Source of the DNA: Clostridium lundense DSM 17049
Lineage (GTDB): Bacteria; Bacillota; Clostridia; Clostridiales; Clostridiaceae
NCBI RefSeq assembly: GCF_000619945.1
Contig: NZ_JHVC01000001.1
Location: 496,001-560,000, forward strand
Direction: 5' to 3'
DNA: 64,000 nucleotides
Shown: piece by piece, positions 41,981 through 50,721 of the stretch
Layout of the letters: each line of letters begins with the position of its first letter
How positions within the stretch are numbered: the stretch's first letter is position 1
Notes under the pieces: model-generated
Told to the model about the DNA's origin: nothing
Seen by the model: only the letters and a program-made list of their open reading frames with translations
Database searches by the model: none
Translations under genes and position numbers: made by a program

Positions 41981-43696
41981 ATGAAAAAAAAATTGATGAT
42001 TTATATGTTGACTACTTTAATGATTAGTTTGTCTTTAATAATGGCTTTTTTTATCATTATTATGAATTATCAGTATACTGAAAACACAAAAAAATTATTA
42101 AAGTCAAACAATCAGTTAGTAATAGATATATTATCTGGAGAAAAGATATCAGATGTAGATAAGTTTATTAAAAATAGTTTTAAAAACAATGAAATAAGAG
42201 TTACCTATATAGATAATAATGGAAAAGTTTTAGGTGATTCTTTACTAGATATAAATAAAATGAATAATCATAATAATAGGGAAGAGATAATAAGTTCTAG
42301 AAGAAATAAATTTGCTAATATTATCAGACATAGTAGTTCTACTGAAAACGATACTATGTATTTTGCTACAGCATTAAATAATGGATATGTAATAAGAAGT
42401 TCTATAACTATGAATATAATAACTGGATTTGAAGGGAAATATGTAAAGTATTATATAGGTGTAACTATTATTGCTATATTCATCTCCATAATTTTTTCAT
42501 CGAAATTATCAGTAGGGCTTGTTAAGCCAATTAAGGATTTGGAGTTTATAACTTCTAGAATAGCAACAGGAGAATTAGATAGAAGAGTAAACATATACTC
42601 ACAGGATGAAATAGGACAATTAGGAGAAACCTTCAATAATATGGCACAAAAGCTCCAGTTAACTATAAATGATGCAGTGGATAAGCAAAATAAATTGGAA
42701 GCAATTTTAAAAAGTATGGATAGTGGAGTTATAGCAGTAGATAAAAATTTAAAGGTAATTATGATAAATCCATATGCTAAAAAGATATTTGGATTAGATA
42801 AAGATATTATTGGAAAAAACTTATTAGATCATATAAGAAGTTTTGAATTAGAAGATTCATTTAGAAATAAAATAGATGAATATAAGGAAATAAAAATATT
42901 TTATCCTAAAGAAAGAGATTTAAGAATAAAAACTGCAGATATAAATAATGGAAAACAACTTATTGGTATTGTAGCAGTTGTACAGGACGTTACAGATATT
43001 AAGAAGCTTGAAAATATACGATCTCAATTTGTGGCAAATGTATCTCATGAGCTTAAGACACCACTAACGTCTATAAAAGGATTTGCAGAAACATTAAGAT
43101 ATGTAGAAGATGAGAATAATAAAGAAAAATTTTTAAATATAATTAATGATGAAGCAGAAAGACTTACTAGATTAATAAATGATATATTAATTTTATCTGA
43201 TATTGAAAATAGAAAAGAAATAAAAGAAGAAAATATAGATGTGAATAAAAATATAGAAGATGTTTGGTATCTAATGAAGAACTCAGCAGATAAAAAGAAT
43301 ATAGAAATATATATTAAAGAAGATGATGTGCCTCATATTATAGGTGATAGTGATAAGTTGAAACAGATGATAATAAATTTAGTTGACAATGCTATAAAAT
43401 ATACAGAAGATGGGGGAAAGGTTACTATAGGTACAGAAACTCAGAATAATAAGGTTATTATTTGGGTACAGGATACTGGAGTTGGTATTCCTAAAGAACA
43501 CATAGATAGATTGTTTGAAAGATTTTATAGAGTGGATAAAGCCAGAAGTAGAGCACAAGGTGGCACAGGGTTAGGGTTAGCTATTGTAAAACATATTGTG
43601 CTTGGTTTTGATGGAACTATTAATGTAGATAGTGAAGTTGGAAAGGGAAGTAAGTTTATAATAACTTTACCGAAAAAAAGGGTAAGACATTCCTAA
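41981..43696 (+). CDS. phoR: Sensor histidine kinase (PhoR-like)
   Basis: 571 residues. Two membrane helices (about 5-27 and 155-175) enclose an extracytoplasmic sensor region; HAMP, PAS (about 245-330), HisKA with the phospho-histidine in N-V-S-H-E-L-K-T-P, and an ATPase domain (N-x-x-N-A-I-K-Y, D-T-G-V-G-I-P, G-T-G-L-G-L-A-I-V-K) follow. This is the PhoR architecture. It is 18 bases after the regulator gene, so they form one operon, and its stop codon lies inside a terminator hairpin. Confidence 0.9.
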   Translation: MKKKLMIYMLTTLMISLSLIMAFFIIIMNYQYTENTKKLLKSNNQLVIDILSGEKISDVDKFIKNSFKNNEIRVTYIDNNGKVLGDSLLDINKMNNHNNREEIISSRRNKFANIIRHSSSTENDTMYFATALNNGYVIRSSITMNIITGFEGKYVKYYIGVTIIAIFISIIFSSKLSVGLVKPIKDLEFITSRIATGELDRRVNIYSQDEIGQLGETFNNMAQKLQLTINDAVDKQNKLEAILKSMDSGVIAVDKNLKVIMINPYAKKIFGLDKDIIGKNLLDHIRSFELEDSFRNKIDEYKEIKIFYPKERDLRIKTADINNGKQLIGIVAVVQDVTDIKKLENIRSQFVANVSHELKTPLTSIKGFAETLRYVEDENNKEKFLNIINDEAERLTRLINDILILSDIENRKEIKEENIDVNKNIEDVWYLMKNSADKKNIEIYIKEDDVPHIIGDSDKLKQMIINLVDNAIKYTEDGGKVTIGTETQNNKVIIWVQDTGVGIPKEHIDRLFERFYRVDKARSRAQGGTGLGLAIVKHIVLGFDGTINVDSEVGKGSKFIITLPKKRVRHS

Positions 43697-43720
43697 AATT
43701 TAGGGGTGTCTTATTATTTT
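43682..43720 (+). terminator. Terminator overlapping the phoR stop codon
   Basis: TAAGACATTCCTAAA pairs with TTTAGGGGTGTCTTA, with G-T wobbles, followed by TTATTTTTTT. It includes the TAA of phoR. Confidence 0.85.
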
Positions 43721-43875
43721 TTTGAAATAATAAATAAAGATTAATGTGTTCCTTCAACTTTAATTAAAAATATTTTGTATACTTTTTTATAAGTATAGAA
43801 TCTTAATATAATGATAATTATATTATTGTAGAGGAATATAATACATAGATTAATTATGCAGAATTTTGTAGCTTA

Positions 43876-43895
43876 ATGTTAATTATAATTAACAT
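43876..43895. promoter_or_regulatory. 20-bp palindrome upstream of pstS
   Basis: A perfect 20-bp palindrome (ATGTTAATTATAATTAACAT) in the 287-base gap before pstS, with further TTAAC/TTAAT repeats beside it (43873-43915). It is a candidate PhoP operator; TT(A/C)ACA-like hexamers are the Pho box of Bacillus. Confidence 0.55.
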
Positions 43896-43983
43896 AACTA
43901 TAATAATGACTTAACTTTGATGCAGTATATTATTTTTATAAACAGTAATGGATAGAATGAAATTTGAATGGAGGTTTTTCTTA

Positions 43984-44871
43984 ATGAAAAGAAAAAGTTT
44001 AAAGGCAATAATCACTGCATTAGCAATTACTATGACTACAGGTGTTTTTGTAGGATGTGGTGCGGGAGAAAAGAAAGAACCTGCAAAACAGGAAGGCAAG
44101 ATTTCAGGAACTATAACTTCAGTTGGATCTACAGCTCTTCAACCTTTAGTTGAACAGGTGGCTAAAAACTTTAAAGAAAAAAATCCAAGTGCTACTATAA
44201 ACGTACAAGGTGGAGGAAGTGGAGCTGGATTAAACCAGGTAGCAGAAGGAACAGTGCAAATAGGAAATTCAGATGTAACTGCTGAGTCAAAACTTAAAAA
44301 TGCAGAAATAGTAAAACAGCTAGTTGATCATAAGGTCTGTGCTATTGGATTTGCAATGGTAACACATAAAGATGTTAAAGTTGATTCTTTAACAAAAGAA
44401 CAAATACAAGGAATATTTACAGGAAAATATACTAATTGGAATCAAGTGGGAGCTAAAGAAAGCTTACCAATAAACTTAATTAATAGACCAAAGTCATCAG
44501 GAACAAGAGCCGCATTTAAAGATACAGTAATGAATAAAATAGATGAAAAAGAGGGATTAGGAACAACTCAGGATTCTAGCGGATCAGTAGAAAAAACAGT
44601 AGCTTCAACACCTGGATCAATAAGTTATTTAGCATTATCTTATTTAACTGCTGAAAAAAGACAAAATTTAAAGGTATTAAAGATTGAAGGAGTGGAAGGG
44701 ACAAAAGAAAATATAGTAGCTAAGAAATATCCATTCTGGTCTTTTGAACATATGTATACTAAAGGAGAGCCAACTGGAGTTACAAAAGCTTTCCTTGACT
44801 ATATGGTAAGTGATGAAAATAAAAGTGTGATAGAAAAGTTAGGTTATATTCCAGTTACAGATATTAAATAG
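43984..44871 (+). CDS. pstS: Phosphate-binding lipoprotein PstS
   Basis: 295 residues from ATG 43984, seven bases after GGAGG; an in-frame ATG at 43948 lacks a site and would spoil the signal peptide. Lipobox F-V-G-C at about residue 27 gives an N-terminal lipid anchor. The phosphate-binding domain shows V-G-S-T-A-L-Q-P-L, G-G-G-S-G-A-G, and R-P-K-S-S-G-T-R-A-A-F. It is the first gene of pstSCAB-phoU and is separated from pstC by a strong hairpin. Confidence 0.95.
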   Translation: MKRKSLKAIITALAITMTTGVFVGCGAGEKKEPAKQEGKISGTITSVGSTALQPLVEQVAKNFKEKNPSATINVQGGGSGAGLNQVAEGTVQIGNSDVTAESKLKNAEIVKQLVDHKVCAIGFAMVTHKDVKVDSLTKEQIQGIFTGKYTNWNQVGAKESLPINLINRPKSSGTRAAFKDTVMNKIDEKEGLGTTQDSSGSVEKTVASTPGSISYLALSYLTAEKRQNLKVLKIEGVEGTKENIVAKKYPFWSFEHMYTKGEPTGVTKAFLDYMVSDENKSVIEKLGYIPVTDIK

Positions 44872-44882
44872 TATAAATAAGA

Positions 44883-44917
44883 AGGGCTGGTTGCAGCAGC
44901 AGCTGGCTCTATTTTCA
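44883..44917 (+). terminator. Intercistronic hairpin between pstS and pstC
   Basis: Twelve consecutive pairs (44883-44894 with 44899-44910, several G-U) around a four-base loop, followed by ATTTTC. Such a hairpin would terminate part of the transcription and protect the pstS mRNA end, giving excess binding protein over membrane components. Confidence 0.75.
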
Positions 44918-44950
44918 AAATATGAATAGATATATTGAGGTTGTGTATAA

Positions 44951-45877
44951 ATGGAGAATAGTATAATAGGGAAGATGATAGATATGAAAAAAAGTAGTAT
45001 GTTAAAAAAAATAAGAACTGAATATATAGGAAGAATTTATGCTTCATTATGTGGAGTAACTATTGTAGCGCTAACTATAGCAATCATATTTTTTATAGTT
45101 TCAAAAGGAATAAATATATTTACAAAGGAAGGTTATTCACTAAGTGAATTTTTATTTTCTTCTAAGTGGAAGCCGGATGCAGATAATCCTCAATTTGGAG
45201 CAAGAATTTTTATTGTAGGATCTACTTTAGTATCTATTGGAGCGGTTTTAATCAGTGCGCCCATAAGTGTAGCCCTAGCAATTTTCATGAATAATATATC
45301 ACCTAGATTAGGTAAGAAAGTACTTCAACCAGCTTTAGAATTATTTGTTGGAATCCCTTCTGTAGTATATGGATGGATAGGCATTACAGTACTTCTACCA
45401 TTTCTAAAAAAGGGATTTGGTGGAGTAGGTTTTAGTTTACTTGCAGGGATATTAGTATTAAGTATAATGATACTTCCAACCATAGCAAGTATATCATCCG
45501 ATGCTATTAAAGTTGTGCCAAAGGATTTCGTGGAAGCTTCTTATGGATTGGGGGCTACAAGATGGCAAACTATAAGCAAGGTAATTGTGCCTGCAGCAAA
45601 GAACGGTATTCTTACAGCAATAGTATTAGGTATTGCTAGAGCATTTGGAGAAGCATTAGCAGTTCAAATGGTTATAGGAAATACAATTCAGTTTCCCAAA
45701 AATCTTATTAGTCCTACAACTACACTTACTTCAGTGTTAACCATGGATATGGCAAATACTGTATCAGGAACTGCTTGGAATGATGCTTTATGGACATTAG
45801 CTACAATACTTTTATTAGTTTCATTTATATTTATTTTGATAATAAGAGCTATTGGCAGAAGGAGTGAAGTAAAATAA
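44951..45877 (+). CDS. pstC: Phosphate ABC transporter permease PstC
   Basis: 308 residues with about six membrane helices and the cytoplasmic EAA loop E-A-S-Y-G-L-G-A-T-R-W-Q-T. Family-specific segments include F-G-A-R-I-F-I-V-G-S-T and G-I-P-S-V-V-Y-G-W-I-G. It forms the channel with PstA. The start is not certain; ATG 44984 is an internal alternative. The pstA start is on the base after its stop codon. Confidence 0.94.
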   Translation: MENSIIGKMIDMKKSSMLKKIRTEYIGRIYASLCGVTIVALTIAIIFFIVSKGINIFTKEGYSLSEFLFSSKWKPDADNPQFGARIFIVGSTLVSIGAVLISAPISVALAIFMNNISPRLGKKVLQPALELFVGIPSVVYGWIGITVLLPFLKKGFGGVGFSLLAGILVLSIMILPTIASISSDAIKVVPKDFVEASYGLGATRWQTISKVIVPAAKNGILTAIVLGIARAFGEALAVQMVIGNTIQFPKNLISPTTTLTSVLTMDMANTVSGTAWNDALWTLATILLLVSFIFILIIRAIGRRSEVK

Positions 45878-46765
45878 ATGAATGCAAAATTAAAAGACAG
45901 ATTATGGACGGGTATTTTATATGTTGTTTCCGGTTTTGTGGTACTCCTTTTAGTAGCCCTGATAGGATATATTTTATTTAAAGGGTTGACTGCAATAACA
46001 CCTTCATTTTTATTTGGAAATCCTAAGGTGGGAGAAGCGGGTGGAGGTATAGGTCCGCAGTTATTCAACTCATTTTATATGTTAATTGTGTCACTTCTTA
46101 TAACAGCTCCTTTTGGTATTGGGGCAGGTATTTATCTTGCGGAATATGCAAAGGAAGGAAAAATATTAAATATAATAAGATTAAGTATAGAAACTATGGC
46201 ATCTTTGCCATCTATAGTAGTAGGTCTTTTTGGATTATTGATATTTGTTAAATTTACAGGTTGGGGATTTACGTTATTATCTGGTGCATTAGCTATAGCA
46301 ATATTGAATTTACCATCATTAACTAGAATTAGTGAAAATGCTATAAGAGCGGCTTCCGCAGGAGTAAAGGAGGCTAGTTTAGGACTAGGTGCTACTAGAT
46401 GGCAGACTATAAAAAATGTTATATTACCTTCTGCTATGCCTCAGATACTTACAGGAATTATTTTAGCTGGAGGAAGAATTTTTGGAGAAGCAGCGGCACT
46501 ATTATATACATCAGGTATGAGTGCACCACCACTTGACTTTTCAGCAAGTAATATTGTATCTTCAGGGTCACCTTTTAGTCTTATGAGACCAGCAGAAACA
46601 TTAGCTGTGTATATTTGGCAAGTAAACTCTGAAGGAATGATACCTGATGCTACTAAGGTAGGGAACGGTGCTTCAGCAGTGCTTATTATAATGGTTTTAT
46701 TGTTTAATATTTTAGCAAGAATAATTGGAAATGCTATATATGAACGTTATACAGGAAAGATATAA
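45878..46765 (+). CDS. pstA: Phosphate ABC transporter permease PstA
   Basis: 295 residues, six predicted membrane helices, EAA loop E-A-S-L-G-L-G-A-T-R-W-Q-T near residue 165 and G-G-I-G-P-Q-L-F-N-S-F-Y-M early in the sequence. Partner of PstC in phosphate import. Its ATG abuts the pstC stop, indicating coupled translation. AAGGAGG for pstB lies just after its stop codon. Confidence 0.94.
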   Translation: MNAKLKDRLWTGILYVVSGFVVLLLVALIGYILFKGLTAITPSFLFGNPKVGEAGGGIGPQLFNSFYMLIVSLLITAPFGIGAGIYLAEYAKEGKILNIIRLSIETMASLPSIVVGLFGLLIFVKFTGWGFTLLSGALAIAILNLPSLTRISENAIRAASAGVKEASLGLGATRWQTIKNVILPSAMPQILTGIILAGGRIFGEAAALLYTSGMSAPPLDFSASNIVSSGSPFSLMRPAETLAVYIWQVNSEGMIPDATKVGNGASAVLIIMVLLFNILARIIGNAIYERYTGKI

Positions 46766-46778
46766 GGAGGATAAGTGG

Positions 46779-47528
46779 ATGGGAGTAGTAGAAGTTAAAG
46801 ATTTAGATTTATATTATGGTAGTACTCAAGCATTAAAAAAAATAAATCTTAGTATAGAGAAAAATGCAGTTACAGCACTAATAGGGCCATCAGGTTGTGG
46901 TAAGTCAACATTTTTAAGAACATTAAATAGAATGAATGATCTTATAGAAGGAGTTCGTATAGATGGGCAATTATTATTTGAAGGAAAAGATTTATATAAG
47001 GATTTTGATGAAATAGAATTAAGAAAAAGAATAGGAATGGTATTTCAAAGACCTAACCCATTTCCAATGTCTATATATGATAATATAGCTTATGGTCCAA
47101 GAATACATGGTCTTAATGATAAAAATAAGTTAGATGAAATAGTTGAGAAAAGTTTAAAGGGAGCGGCATTATGGGATGAAGTAAAGGACAGATTAAAGAA
47201 AAATGCATTAGGGCTTTCAGGAGGACAACAGCAAAGACTTTGTATTGCTAGAACTTTAGCTGTAGAGCCAGAAATACTTTTAATGGATGAACCAACTTCT
47301 GCTTTAGACCCTATATCCACCTCAAAAGTTGAAGAACTTATGGATACTTTAAAAGAAAAATATACGGTTATAATTGTTACTCATAATATGCAGCAGGCAG
47401 GGAGAATATCAGATTATACAGCATTTTTCCTTAGTGGCGAAGTAGTAGAGTTTAGTAAAACAGAAGATATATTTTATAAACCTAAAGATAAAAGGACAGA
47501 GGATTATATTACAGGAAGATTTGGTTAA
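46779..47528 (+). CDS. pstB: Phosphate ABC transporter ATP-binding protein PstB
   Basis: 249 residues from ATG 46779 behind AAGGAGG; a frame open from 46725 overlaps pstA and gives an abnormal N-terminus. Walker A is I-G-P-S-G-C-G-K-S-T, the signature L-S-G-G-Q-Q-Q-R, Walker B L-L-M-D-E-P-T-S and the switch histidine in V-T-H-N-M. Length is typical. It powers phosphate uptake through PstCA. Confidence 0.96.
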   Translation: MGVVEVKDLDLYYGSTQALKKINLSIEKNAVTALIGPSGCGKSTFLRTLNRMNDLIEGVRIDGQLLFEGKDLYKDFDEIELRKRIGMVFQRPNPFPMSIYDNIAYGPRIHGLNDKNKLDEIVEKSLKGAALWDEVKDRLKKNALGLSGGQQQRLCIARTLAVEPEILLMDEPTSALDPISTSKVEELMDTLKEKYTVIIVTHNMQQAGRISDYTAFFLSGEVVEFSKTEDIFYKPKDKRTEDYITGRFG

Positions 47529-47576
47529 TATTATAATATATATACTAGTATAGTAACAATAAAAGAGGTGATTACT

Positions 47577-48233
47577 GTGTCAAGGGGAACTTTCGATTTA
47601 CACTTAGAGTCATTGCATAATTATATATTAAGAATGGGTAGTATTGTAGAAAAACAAATTTATGATGCTACTGAAGCTCTTCATAAACAAGATTTAGAAT
47701 TAGCTAAAAAGGTAATTGATGATGATGATATAGTGGATAATTTAGAAAAGGAAATAGAGGATAGATGCATAAAACTTATTGCAAAGGAACAGCCTTTAGC
47801 AAAAGATTTAAGAATGATATTTACATCTACTAAGATTGTAACAGATTTAGAAAGAATGGCGGATCATGCTGTAGATATTGCTAAGATTGCTATAGTACTA
47901 AAAGATGAAAAGTTTATTAAACCTCTAGTGGATATTCCTAAAATGGCAGGACTAGTGAAAAATATGATAAGAGAAGGCTTAGATGCTTATGTAGAAGGTG
48001 ATGTGGATAAAGCTTATCTAGTATGTAAAAAAGATGATGAAGTAGATGATATATATCGTGGAGTTTTTAAGGAAATGCTCCCTATTATGGCTAAGGATCA
48101 AAGTACTATTAACCAAGCTACTCAATTTTTATTTGTATGTAAATATTTAGAGAGAGTGGCTGACCATGTAACAAATATATGCGAATGGACAATTTATTTA
48201 GTTACAGGAGAAATTAAGGATTTAAATGAATAG
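47577..48233 (+). CDS. phoU: Phosphate signalling protein PhoU
   Basis: 218 residues from the GTG at 47577, six bases after GAGGTG; a GTG at 47568 overlaps that site. Two tandem three-helix PhoU bundles are seen, with D-L-R-M-I-F-T-S-T-K-I-V-T-D-L-E-R-M-A-D-H in the first and Y-L-E-R-V-A-D-H-V-T-N-I-C-E-W in the second. It links Pst transporter activity to the PhoR kinase and keeps the regulon off when phosphate is ample. Last gene of the pst operon. Confidence 0.95.
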   Translation: MSRGTFDLHLESLHNYILRMGSIVEKQIYDATEALHKQDLELAKKVIDDDDIVDNLEKEIEDRCIKLIAKEQPLAKDLRMIFTSTKIVTDLERMADHAVDIAKIAIVLKDEKFIKPLVDIPKMAGLVKNMIREGLDAYVEGDVDKAYLVCKKDDEVDDIYRGVFKEMLPIMAKDQSTINQATQFLFVCKYLERVADHVTNICEWTIYLVTGEIKDLNE

Positions 48234-48244
48234 TTTATAATTAG

Positions 48245-48290
48245 GCCAGTAAAATCTTTAAATATTATTTATGGGGTTTTACTGGCTTTA
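48245..48290. terminator. Terminator between converging phoU and the DMT permease gene
   Basis: GCCAGTAAAA (48245-48254) pairs with TTTTACTGGC (48277-48286). It ends phoU on the plus strand and, as it lies just past the stop of the minus-strand gene, may serve that as well. Confidence 0.7.
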
Positions 48291-49214
48291 AGTTAGAAAT
48301 TTAAATAGCTTAGGTAAAGTCTCTTTTTTTACTTCTAATATTATGATAGACACAATAATTAAGATCATGCCTATAACTTGTACTATATCTAAAGTTTCAT
48401 GGAATACAAAGTAAGCTATAATTGAAGCTATAACAATTTCCAATGAAGCTATAATACTAGCTATTCCAACTTCTATATATTGGACAGATTTTACATAAGC
48501 ACCATTAGCTATAACTGTGTTTAATAGCCCAATAATAATTATATTTTTTAATATAAAATATATATTATTAGAACTACTTATTATGTGTATAGTATTTTTT
48601 ATGTCCATAAAAGGAATTAAGCTTAATGAAGCAAATATAAAAGAATAAGCAAGTAAGGTATTTTGATTATACTTATTAGAGTTTATCTTAGCAAAAATAA
48701 TTTGAAGAGCAAAAGTAAAACCAGATAAAAGTCCATAAATAATACCTTTCGGATTTAAAGAAATATTATTTAAGTCATATATTTTACACATCATAAAACA
48801 GCCAGTTAAAGTTAATAATATAGATACTATTTTTTTTACAGTAAACTCTTCTTTAAATATAAAATATGAAAGAATTATAACCCAAATTTGACTAGTAAAC
48901 ATAAACATGGTGCCTAGAGCTATAGAAATATAGTTAACTGCTACATTGTAGCTAATAAATGTAGCGCCAAAAGCTATAACTCCATAAAAAATAAAAAACA
49001 GAATACCTTTTTTATCTGTTTTTAATAAAGTCCTATCTTTTATAAAACAATATAAAAAATAAAAAATTCCAGCTATAGAAGTTCTAAAAAATGATACTGA
49101 ACATGGATCAAAACTATAATCACCTAAATTTTTAGTAGGAACTCCCATGTATCCCCAAAACAATGCAGCTACAATAACTAAAATAAAGCCTTTCTTTTCA
49201 TCCTCTTTAAGCAT
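48288..49214 (-). CDS. DMT (EamA) family transporter
   Basis: 308 residues with about ten hydrophobic helices arranged as two EamA halves; the first half begins F-I-L-V-I-V-A-A-L-F-W-G and the second G-L-L-S-G-F-T-F-A-L-Q-I. These are drug/metabolite exporters or amino-acid exporters; the substrate cannot be told. GAGAGGT on the minus strand precedes the ATG. It stands alone and diverges from the membrane-protein gene to its right. Confidence 0.85.
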   Translation of the reverse strand: MLKEDEKKGFILVIVAALFWGYMGVPTKNLGDYSFDPCSVSFFRTSIAGIFYFLYCFIKDRTLLKTDKKGILFFIFYGVIAFGATFISYNVAVNYISIALGTMFMFTSQIWVIILSYFIFKEEFTVKKIVSILLTLTGCFMMCKIYDLNNISLNPKGIIYGLLSGFTFALQIIFAKINSNKYNQNTLLAYSFIFASLSLIPFMDIKNTIHIISSSNNIYFILKNIIIIGLLNTVIANGAYVKSVQYIEVGIASIIASLEIVIASIIAYFVFHETLDIVQVIGMILIIVSIIILEVKKETLPKLFKFLT

Positions 49215-49334
49215 TTAAAATTACCTCTCGAAATATATAAAACTTATTTTTAATTTCCATAAGAGTATATCATTAAATTAATACTTTGTAAAAATATTGA
49301 CTAAATGGTTGAAAATATATATGAATTATTTATA

Positions 49335-49436
49335 TTGACAAAGAAATTTTCTTTAGAGTATAATATGAACGTGGTTCAAAACAATTATATACAGTTCACG
49401 TGATTTATTTTTTTGACTTTAAATGAACTATGTTCA
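49335..49436 (+). promoter_or_regulatory. Consensus promoter with TGAAC-N3-GTTCA operators
   Basis: TTGACA (49335-49340), an 18-bp spacer and TATAAT (49359-49364). A perfect palindrome TGAACGTGGTTCA starts two bases after the -10 (49366-49378) and a second, TGAACTATGTTCA, lies at 49424-49436; a GTTCA half-site is between them (49394-49398). The geometry is that of repressor sites, most like TetR-family operators. No repressor gene is nearby. Confidence 0.75.
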
Positions 49437-49458
49437 ATTTATGAGGGAGGTTTTTTAT

Positions 49459-49929
49459 ATGAATATGATTAATAAGATTAAACCAGCTGTTCCTAAAAGA
49501 ATTCTTTTCTTCCTAGCAGCTTTTGTTTGGGTGTTTGCATCTTATAAAATTTTAAATTTAGGTTTAATTGATGTTATAAAAAATACAACGGATTACTGGA
49601 TAAACATTGCAATAGGTCTAGTTATATTTTATCTTTTCTTCAAATATGTATTTTATAAAATGTATTTAAAACATACAAAAAGAATTATAAATTCTAGATC
49701 TGAATTTCCTTGTATGTTTTCATTTTTTGATATAAAGGGTTATATTATTATGTTTTTTATGATCACAGCAGGTATTACTTTAAGAAAAGCAGATATTATA
49801 CCACATATTTACTTGGCAACTTTTTATATTGGTTTGGGACTTGCAATTTTTTTAGCTGCAATAAGTTTTGTATATTCAGGTATTAGATATAATTTTGTAA
49901 AAGACAAGTTTTATAATACAAATATTTAG
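49459..49929 (+). CDS. Small integral membrane protein of unknown function
   Basis: 156 residues from ATG 49459 behind AGGGAGG; a frame open from 49423 begins inside the operator and is rejected. Four hydrophobic segments (about 14-30, 42-65, 92-108 and 118-140) imply four membrane helices with short basic loops. I do not recognise the family. It is made from a strong, tightly operated promoter, so it may be part of a stress or drug response (inference). The YkuS-like gene follows 51 bases downstream. Confidence 0.75.
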   Translation: MNMINKIKPAVPKRILFFLAAFVWVFASYKILNLGLIDVIKNTTDYWINIAIGLVIFYLFFKYVFYKMYLKHTKRIINSRSEFPCMFSFFDIKGYIIMFFMITAGITLRKADIIPHIYLATFYIGLGLAIFLAAISFVYSGIRYNFVKDKFYNTNI

Positions 49930-49980
49930 AAGTATATCTTATTAGAGATTTGTATAAAATAATCACGAGGTGATAGATTT

Positions 49981-50241
49981 ATGAAAACAATTGGTGTAGA
50001 AAAAGGATTAAAAAATGTGGCAGATTTTTTAACTAAGGAAGGTTATTCCGTACAAATATTAAGTGAGTCAATAGAAAGCAATTTATCAAAATTAAATAGC
50101 ATGGATGCCATTGTAACAGCAGATTATAATACTGATATGTTAGGATATAGCAATACTGAAACTAAGGCACCAGTAATAAATGCTAGTGGATTAACTCCAC
50201 AAGAAATAAAGAATAGAATTGATAAAGAAATTAATAAGTAG
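49981..50241 (+). CDS. YkuS family protein (UPF0180)
   Basis: 86 residues matching UPF0180/YkuS: V-E-K-G-L-K-N-V-A-D-F-L near the start and I-V-T-A-D-Y-N-T-D-M-L-G in the middle, with a Rossmann-like alternation of strands and helices. Function unknown; common in spore formers. ACGAGGTGA precedes the ATG. It probably shares the transcript of the membrane-protein gene upstream, and a terminator follows. Confidence 0.85.
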   Translation: MKTIGVEKGLKNVADFLTKEGYSVQILSESIESNLSKLNSMDAIVTADYNTDMLGYSNTETKAPVINASGLTPQEIKNRIDKEINK

Positions 50242-50260
50242 ATATACTAACTTTTTTAGA

Positions 50261-50302
50261 CCTATATAGTAACTAATAATAAATGGCTATATAGGTTTTT
50301 TC
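50261..50302 (+). terminator. Terminator after the YkuS-like gene
   Basis: CCTATATAG (50261-50269) pairs with CTATATAGG (50287-50295), followed by TTTTTTC. Confidence 0.85.
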
Positions 50303-50322
50303 TTATGGTATTAAGCAAATAG

Positions 50323-50418
50323 AGGCTGTCGCACTAAGAATAAATCCTACAATATATTGAGTTGAGTTCAAACTTGCAAAACAGTATATTGTATGTAAAT
50401 TCTTTAATGCGACAGCCT
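50323..50418. mobile_element. MITE-like element with terminal inverted repeats
   Basis: 96 bp bounded by AGGCTGTCGCA and TGCGACAGCCT, a perfect 11-bp terminal repeat that extends imperfectly to about 19 bp (CTAAGAAT and ATTCTTTA inside). A second internal inverted pair, AATATATTG and TATATTGTA, is present. It has no coding capacity. GGCTGTCGCA ends are common on clostridial insertion sequences, so this is probably a non-autonomous derivative. A target duplication is not obvious. Confidence 0.65.
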
Positions 50419-50427
50419 ACTTAAATG

Positions 50428-50571
50428 TTAATCTTTTTTCATAGCCATTAAATAGTAGTCTGTTCCAAATTCAGTATTAAATTGGCTTTCTACTTCTTTA
50501 ATTCTTTTTTGTTGCTGTTCTTGCAAATTTGCAAATTCAAGCTTTTTATTAGAGTCTGTATTACTATTCAT
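50428..50571 (-). CDS. Small protein of unknown function (47 aa)
   Basis: 47 residues starting MNSNTDSNKK, with a Gln/Glu/Lys-rich central helix (L-Q-E-Q-Q-Q-K-R-I-K-E-V-E) and the ending Y-Y-L-M-A-M-K-K-D. GAGGTG lies six bases before the ATG. I do not recognise it. The compact helical, hydrophilic form and lack of membrane helix suggest a small cytosolic or spore protein (inference). No terminator is evident; the MITE lies just beyond its stop. Confidence 0.6.
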   Translation of the reverse strand: MNSNTDSNKKLEFANLQEQQQKRIKEVESQFNTEFGTDYYLMAMKKD

Positions 50572-50721
50572 ATTTATCACCTCATAATAATTGTTTCCAC
50601 TAAGTTTTATAAATATGTATTGGGATAGCTCAAATATTATGTTGATATTTTCACAAAAATGGCATATTATAATATTAAATGATTAAAAGCGAATAATATT
50701 ATATAAAATATAAATGATGTT

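Noticed and set aside
46725..46778. Upstream extension of pstB into pstA
   Set aside because: No ribosome site, and AAGGAGG is correctly placed for 46779.
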